DNA of 64,000 nucleotides, from positions 9,775,683 to 9,839,682 of the forward strand of contig JAPTYO010000015.1 of the NCBI GenBank assembly GCA_036873135.1. Reading direction: 5' to 3'. The DNA comes from Clarkia xantiana subsp. parviflora. Taxonomy: Eukaryota > Streptophyta > Magnoliopsida > Myrtales > Onagraceae. The notes under the pieces are model-generated. The model was not told the DNA's origin, ran no database searches, and worked only from the letters and a program-made list of their open reading frames with translations. The position numbers and the translations under genes are program-made. This document shows positions 58,042 through 64,000 of this stretch, piece by piece; within the stretch, counting starts at the first letter, position 1; each line of letters begins with the position of its first letter.

Positions 58042-59476
58042 TGGTTGGTGTCGTGACCATTTGCGCGGTGAAATCGGCAGTAGCGATCCGTGCGAGATCC
58101 CAAGAATTCTCCATCCTTCTTTGGGGGGTACCTGGAGATACCATGTCGTTCCATGACCGTCAGTACCTCCGCCATGGAGCAGTTGAGAGGAATGTCGAGA
58201 TCCTTCCGCTTATCCTTCCTTGAAGAGCGCCTATCGTCCCTCCGATCCGGGCGGCCTCGATTCCGACTACTGTCGGGTTTACCCTTTGACTTACGATCGT
58301 CAAAAGGTTTAACCGACTGCTTCCCTTTATTTGACTTTGGGGGCGTCAACTCTCCTGCGGCTATCTTCGACTCCTGGACATCGATTTGCCGTTTCACCCT
58401 CTTCTGTAGTGCCTCCACATTCCACACAGCTTTCTCAGCCACGCTGTGCATTAAGTCGGAACCATAGGGGGCCGTTAAGTTCCGAATGAAGGTACGAATG
58501 GTCTCACCTTCGGAGATCTTTTCATCAATCCTGCCACACTAGCAGTGTACCGCTGGTAATAGTGTGCCACCGATTCGTCGGGCCTCTGTACCACCTGGGT
58601 CAGGGATCTCACACTCTTCAACAAATGTCTACGACCCTGGTACTGCTGAATGAATCGGTCGTGCATATCTGCCCAGCAAGTGATGCAGCCTAGGGGCAGA
58701 CTGAAGAACCAGGTCAAGGCTCTTTCTCCAAGTGTGTTTGGGAACAGTGTACACACTATGTCTTCATTCGGGGCTCTTCCCAGACACGCCATGAGGTGCT
58801 TCTGGACATGGCGAACCGGATCTCCTTCGCCATCGTACTCCTTTATCGTGGGGATGCCTAGCCCAGGCGGGGCTAGGGTGTCGATGAGTCGGGGAACGAA
58901 GGGATGAGTAGATCGATCCCTTAGCTCCGACACCAGCGGCTTCTGTTCTCCCATGCAGATGATCACGATCTTTACCACCTGATCGGGGGTGATGGGACCA
59001 TTCAGGGGAATGGTCCTGTGCTGTACTGGTCCTGGCCCATCAACCACGAACCTCTCCGGCTGACCGGATACCCTACTTCTGTTCTGACCCCGGGGCGAAG
59101 CCTCCTGTGCGTTCTGAACCTCTGCTGTTGGGGCCACTTCTTCCAACGGGGGCATCTCCTCCTGCCTCCTCGCAGCCTCTCTCCGATCCAAGAGAGCCTC
59201 CACGGCTGCCAGAAACATGGGCATGGCTTCTGCCACGGCCCTTGTCAAGTCTGTAGCTGGGGGAGCCTCTTGCCCCCTATTGCCCTGGTGCTGAGCAGCA
59301 ATATCTTCGGGACCTTCATTGTGCCCCTCTGTCTGGGAGAGCTCGGCCGGTGGGTGGTTCTGGTTTTCCTCCTGTTCTGGTAGTGAATCCAGATTTGTTG
59401 CAGCGGGGTGACGGGAACCACCGGATTGTCCCTGTCTTCTATGCTTGCCAGCCGCCATCGATCGAGTAGAAGGCAT
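57840..59476 (-). pseudogene. Tat-3B gag
   Basis: Begins at the ATG at 59476 (MPSTRSMAAGK), 36 bases after the LTR as in Tat-3A. The capsid core is intact where Tat-3A has stops (IKEYDGEGDPVRHVQKH, ALTWFFSLP). A one-base deletion near 58535 shifts the frame within ASVAEIDEE. Beyond it the frame 58451-57840 carries the basic region and an intact knuckle, CRFHRANGHDTNHC, an unusual C-x2-H-x7-C form. It would form the particle and bind RNA. In its present state only fragments can be made. Confidence 0.87.
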
Positions 59477-59512
59477 ATCAGCTTTTTGTTTGATTCCCAC
59501 AGACGGCGCCAA

Positions 59513-60230
59513 TGTTGGATCACGGTGGAACTCCGGTACGGATTTTGACGGCGATCCTGACTCCTTTGCTCCACGCAATCCTGCAAGAGGGGATAGACCG
59601 GGCGGTGACCCAGAATCCCTCTCCGATGCTTAAATGAGTGCCTAATACGAACTGGCAAGCAATAATCTCAAAGGGTATGTCATTCAACGTAAGTGATCTG
59701 AGGTGACCTCTTGCCCTTTTATAGGCGAAGAGGTGCCTCAGGTACCTGGTGAACCGTTGGGGGTGGTTAGCCCGTATCCCGTGTATCTCGGATGTGATCC
59801 CGCCTATCTAGGCCATGATCTCGCATATCTAGGCCACGCCCCGCGTATCTCGGCCACGCTCCGTGTATCTTAACCACGTTCCGCGTATCTCGGCCACGCC
59901 CCGCGTATCTTGGTCTTATCCACTGATAACGAGTCCCGACTCTAGTCGGGGACTCCAGAGTTATCTCGTTGTGTCACCGCTCGGGGCCCCTCGTCATCGT
60001 GACAGGGCCAATCGTTCTCGGGGATTCGTCACCGGGGCCTACTTAAAGGCTTCTCATCGGGAGCTTCCAGCTCACCTATCGGGACCGACTCTGTCGGGAC
60101 CTTTCATCATCGGGACTCCCTTCGTCGGGACCCTTCTCCTGGGTCATCTTGACCTTCATTTGGGGCCTGGTGGGCCTGTTTGCCGTTTCCTTGCCGTTAA
60201 AGGGCCTGACGCCTGTAATCGAACCCATCA
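59513..60230 (-). repeat. 5' LTR of Tat-3B
   Basis: 718 bp. TATAAAA (minus) at 59717-59723 in the conserved promoter block 59717-59732. The primer-site-like TTGGCGCCGTCTGTGGG (minus) lies at about 59496-59512. Confidence 0.95.
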
Positions 60231-60235
60231 ATCTA
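60231..60235. repeat. Target duplication ATCTA of Tat-3B (right)
   Basis: Exact copy of 49082-49086. Confidence 0.92.
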
Positions 60236-61959
60236 CTTGTCAAAATTAATCGGCCCAGTTAAACAGGATCGATCCGAAACGAAATTTCGGCCAGGTAAAA
60301 GTGGTCGAATAAAATAAAACGATTCACGTACTTCGTCATCTCAGTCAGGACAGCTGGACTGAACATACACATCGATTGCGTAGCTAGATCGAAAGATTTA
60401 GTATATCTTAATTATTAAGTACTCCATTGAATGAAATAATATGTAATGATGATCATGTGCGAAATCGATTGGATTAAATTAAATTCAAAAATGAAACGAT
60501 TTAACCAAGGGTCAAAACTTCAGTAAATAGCGCTACGCGTGTGTGAACCTCGAAACACGGAACACGTCGTTTCAAAATACGAATTTAATGATGAAGTGTC
60601 TGAATGATGATGTGCTGAATTTTCGTTTGCATTCACTTGGAAAAAACTTATTGATACCATTTACATCGGTAAGAAGTAGACTTCGAAAGCTATCGAGACC
60701 TTGTAAAAGTATCAACTGACGCATAAGGTGACAACCCAAGATGCTCAGTTCGGAGATGGGATAAAATCTCTTAGATAAGTTTGCAAACGAAGAAGGATGA
60801 AGTCGGTTAAACGATTTTCCTCCCGTACGCCTTGAACGAAAAGTCAGACTAGGCATTCAAATCAACTGACACACTTCAGGAAGCACAATTTATAAACATA
60901 ATGTTGGAGTCAATCTATCGGACGTTCTCTTTGGGATGATGAAAAGTGATTCACATATATGTAACACTGTGTTCCATTGAAATCGGTAAAAGACGTCGCC
61001 ATAATAGCTGAAGAACGATAATGAGTTAAATCACATCATCATGCGACATTCAATTGCGCATTAAACACGTCTTTGGGACAAGAGTACGTTAACTACTCTT
61101 AGAAAATACCTGTTTACAGCTTTTGGGAAAATGGTGCCGTGGTCGAACATGAGACATTACATACTTGAGGACGAATTTTCTGATGCATGGACAGTTTCAA
61201 AAAATTGTAGTCTTGATCAAAACAGAGCATGATAACACTGACAATCAGGTCCCACTTAATTCGAGTGGGAGAGATTTGATCCGGAAGCTCAAGTGAATGA
61301 CATGGTAAATGATAATGGAAACATTTTCATAGTAAATCCAATGGGAGGAATAAACCCTACCACATGGGATCACTGTTGCCGCAGAGATGAATCAAGTTTA
61401 ACCTTATGGTCATATTGCTGAACCAGGAAAGCCATAACTGCCTCTACTACCCATTGTTTCCAGTGGGAGTGATACCCATTGTTTCCAGTGGGAGTGATCC
61501 GACCAAACATGGTTCCGGATCCTAGGGATCAAGGAATTCATCTCGGAAGTGAAATCCCGAGACCGAGAGGTTGTCAAAGGAAAGTTGATGGTCAAGGTTG
61601 AAGCACTGCTCTTGTTCCCAAAGGAAACGATGCTCCGATAAAAAGCATTGTTCCGAGTGTGAGAAATGTTCCCAATAGAAGAGATGCTACGATAAGAAGC
61701 ATTATTCAGAGTGGGAGAAATGATCAGACTCTAGATGGGATTAATCAAGCCTAGAAGAAAGTCAAAGGCTTCGAACCCATCGAGCAAGGTGAAAACCTCG
61801 CTCTAACAACTGTTGGCTAGCATTGGAAAGACCTCAAGTGGAGAAATGGAGGAAAATAATAAAAGAGAGAGATCACCTAAATGAAAGCCATTATAGTCCA
61901 TAGTTGATTTACATGCTAACCACAGGACCACAAGGATACGCTGAGTCCTGAAAGAAAGC
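60236..61959 (+). other. Copia-3 internal region upstream of RT, decayed
   Basis: Non-coding as it stands. 60910-61830 is collinear with 44720-43794 of Copia-2 on the other strand. 60240-60900 has no counterpart in this window. A 26-bp segment (CCCATTGTTTCCAGTGGGAGTGATNC) is duplicated at about 61450 and 61475. Confidence 0.5.
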
Positions 61960-62862
61960 TTACCACTGATGGAAAGGTCGGGTGATACAAAACCCGACTT
62001 GTTGCGAAAGGATATACCCAATTTCACGAAGTAGACTTTGACTAAACAAACTCACTAACTGTGCGTAAAAACACGGTTAGGGCCAGTCATGGTCCTGGTC
62101 GCATGTCTCGATCTCGAGCTGCACCTAATGAGTGTTAAGACCGCATTCCTCCACGCAAACCTGGAGGAAGAGTTCTACATGGAGCAACCAGAGGGTTTCA
62201 TTACTCCTGGTAACGAACATAAAGTTTGTAAACTCTAGAGGTCCATCTACGGTCTTAAACAGTCGTCTCGGCAATGGTACTGCAGATTCCACGAGGAAAT
62301 CGTAGGAAACGGATTTGTAAATCTTCACGAGGATCCGTGCGTGTATTGTAATACCTCCTGGTCTAAGTATGTCATCTTAACCTTATATGTGGACGACATA
62401 CTCATTGCCGCAAACGACGTGAGTTTTATGAACAAGTTAAAGTCGTGGTTGGCATATGTATTTGAGATGAAAGACATGGGAGAGGCCACATATATCTTAG
62501 GCATTAAAATTGCTAGAGATCGAGCTACCCGGAAAATGCGTCTATATCAAGAAGCTTATATCAACAAACTGTTGAAAAGATCCAGATTACAAGATGCCAA
62601 ACACGTGGATACGCCTGTGGTGTATGGGTGCGCACTGTCAAAACGTGACGGCCCCAATATCCTGGTAGAGCGTGAACAGATGAAGGGTGCGGAGTATTTA
62701 TGCATTGTCGGTAGTTTGATGTACGCCATGCAATGCACCCGTCCGGATATCTGTTACGCCATGGGCACGTTTTCAATCATATCCTGGCTATCAACATTTA
62801 AAGGCTGTAAAATGAATTATTCGTTATCTGAAAGGTACTGCCGACTACGCACTTTTCTATGA
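61960..62862 (+). pseudogene. Copia-3 reverse transcriptase
   Basis: Landmarks in order: YKTRLVAKGYTQFHEVDF (about 61983-62034), then SVKTAFLHANLEEEFYMEQPEGF, RSIYGLKQSSRQWYCRFHEE, and an open frame from 62341 with ILTLYVDDILIAAND (YVDD box intact), LGIKIARDRATRKMRLYQEAYINKLLKR and LMYAMQCTRPDICYA. The first catalytic Asp (normally MDVKTAFL) is Ser, AGT at 62131-62133, as in Copia-2. Several stops interrupt the N-terminal half and the frame breaks at 62862. Confidence 0.82.
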
Positions 62863-62869
62863 GGGCGGG

Positions 62870-63353
62870 AAGTTAGAATTGACCGGTTACAGTGACGCTG
62901 ACCATGGTGGCAATCCGGATGATCGGAAGTCCACCACAGGAGGAGTGTTTCTCCTTGCTAATGCCGCTATTTCATGGACGAGCAAGAAGCAAACCTGTGT
63001 CGCCCTGTCCACGATGGAATCAGAATTTGTAGCCTTCTCCAAGAACGCACAGGAAGCGGTCTAGCTGAAAAGGCTTCTTACTGCGCTGCTTTATGGTGAC
63101 GTCGGTTGTAAACTTGTGAAGGTGTTCTTTGACAGTCAGGCAGCCATTGCGGCAGTAAAGAATCTGAAGTACCATAGTAGGACCAAACACATTGATGTGA
63201 AATATTTTTTATGCTAAATCTATGGTAGAAGACAATATAATCACTATGGAATACTTTTCCACTGATAACATTATTGAGGACCCATTAACTAAACCACTAC
63301 GCAGGGAAATATTCGAAAAGCATGTAAAACTGCTTGGATTGCGTAGGGTTTAG
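62870..63353 (+). pseudogene. Copia-3 RNase H
   Basis: LTGYSDADHGGNPDDRKSTTGG, SWTSKKQTCVALSTMESEF, then a TAG (63062-63064) in place of Trp, then LVKVFFDSQAAIAAVKNLKYHS. The last codons are frameshifted and end at TAG 63351-63353, equal to the Copia-2 stop. Catalytic D and E residues are retained. Confidence 0.8.
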
Positions 63354-64000
63354 ATGTGGCGTGTATCTGTGATAACATTTTGATATTAGAAAGTTACATT
63401 TTGTAAGTGAAAGAATTGCAACTGATTTTATGATCAATCGACGTCATAATGTTTTGATTACATCAAATTTTCGGTATATAAACTAAGGCGTAGGAAGACG
63501 CAATCCTCTGCCAAAACTATGTCGAATGTGAGCCTTACATCGTCACACATGTACGGTCGTCTTGTAGTGGAGGGAGGCCTCCACTAAGCAAGGCAGGCTA
63601 AGAATTAGGGGATAAACCGGATTACGCATAACGATCATCTAATGTCCAAGTAACTCGACTTGATCTTCATTTTGCAGATCGCCGTGATGAACTTTGTTCG
63701 TTATTAATCCACATTCTGGGCCAGATTAGAATCTGCAATAGCATGATTTCACATGTCCCATTCCTTTGAACTTAAACGTTCAGGTATGCAATCGACGCGT
63801 GCATCATACTACGCGTGCCACGACCGACCACGGGGTCATAGCTCAGTTGTGCTAGGAAAGAATCCTCGTGATTCTGGCGAGCGCAAACTTCTTTACCTCG
63901 AGCGTGTGATTGATCCCGGGAGCTTTATGAAGAGGCACCCAAAGTATCCTCACGGAATCAGAACTCATGTCTAAGGTCAGGCTCAATGTTCGCTTCCTAG
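63354..64000 (+). other. 3' untranslated region of Copia-3 (cut by window end)
   Basis: Collinear with 33119-32475 of Copia-2 on the opposite strand. The 3' LTR is expected a few hundred bases beyond the window. Confidence 0.6.

Larger units (their letters stand above)
49087..60230 (-). mobile_element. Tat-3B: Tat-lineage gypsy element with full antisense gene
   Basis: An 11,144-bp element, minus strand, between 718-bp LTRs and an exact ATCTA duplication. It encodes gag, protease, RT, RNase H, archaeal RNase H and integrase on the minus strand and the long antisense gene on the plus strand. It is about 1.9 kb longer than Tat-3A, mainly because the antisense gene is complete, although its tandem array is shorter. 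Sense coding has at least three frameshifts and one stop, so it too is currently non-autonomous. Confidence 0.93.
44728..64000 (+). mobile_element. Copia-3: plus-strand Ty1/copia element interrupted by Tat-3B, runs off the window
   Basis: 5' LTR (about 44728-45979), tRNA-iMet primer site (45981-45992), internal DNA to 49086, then the Tat-3B insertion, then internal DNA from 60236 with RT (61960-62862), RNase H (62870-63353) and 3' untranslated region to the end of the window. The 3' LTR lies outside. All parts share orientation and match Copia-2. It is heavily decayed: gag, protease and integrase could not be recognised. Confidence 0.7.

Overview
The window looks like nuclear DNA of a flowering plant, probably a eudicot. 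The evidence is Ty3/gypsy LTR retrotransposons of the plant Tat lineage (second, archaeal-type RNase H between pol RNase H and integrase; intron-bearing antisense ORF near the 3' end), Ty1/copia elements primed by initiator tRNA-Met, plant LINE remnants, MULE-type miniature elements with 9-bp target duplications, and insertions of mitochondrial (cox1) and plastid (ycf2) DNA. I found no intact host gene, no tRNA or rRNA gene and no CRISPR array. Species cannot be named from the sequence.

Layout. 1-6.5 kb: AT-rich DNA with an 18-bp minisatellite, a lone Tat LTR, a LINE fragment, and a small non-autonomous LTR element (TRIM-1, 3891-5972) whose LTR is split by an 808-bp organelle-derived insert carrying a cox1 piece. 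6.5-12.3 kb: a MULE foldback element (MITE-1), a second inverted-repeat element, a ycf2 fragment and another LINE RNase H relic. 12.3-25.8 kb: a nested pair, an old Tat element (Tat-1) with a 10.2-kb non-autonomous relative (Tat-2) inserted in its gag. Tat-2 has gag, a decayed protease, a second gag-like domain, a 141-bp tandem array and an antisense gene, but no reverse transcriptase. 25.9-31.4 kb: a degraded copia element (Copia-1), three more MULE-type MITEs nearby (two inside other elements), and AT-rich spacer.

31.4-64 kb is one large nest. Copia-2 (minus strand) is interrupted by the Tat element Tat-3A (34581-43793). The plus-strand element Copia-3 begins at about 44728, apparently inside or against Copia-2, and runs off the right edge. 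Copia-3 is itself interrupted by Tat-3B (49087-60230, minus strand, perfect ATCTA duplication). Tat-3A and Tat-3B are young copies of one family: each LTR pair differs at only about a dozen sites by eye, yet the coding regions of both carry several stops and frameshifts.

The most interesting signal is the antisense gene of the Tat-3 family. It has its own TATA box inside a 16-base block identical to the LTR core promoter, a seven-base first exon, further introns, a gypsy-type 'transposase' domain (PF04195-like) and a coiled coil. It runs tail-to-tail with pol across an array of GTCGCCTTAAGTGG-type repeats. Tat-3B keeps it at full length; Tat-3A keeps only its two ends. Other notable points are the shared loss of the first catalytic Asp in the reverse transcriptase of both Copia-2 and Copia-3, and cox1 codons in the mitochondrial insert that look like unedited genomic codons.
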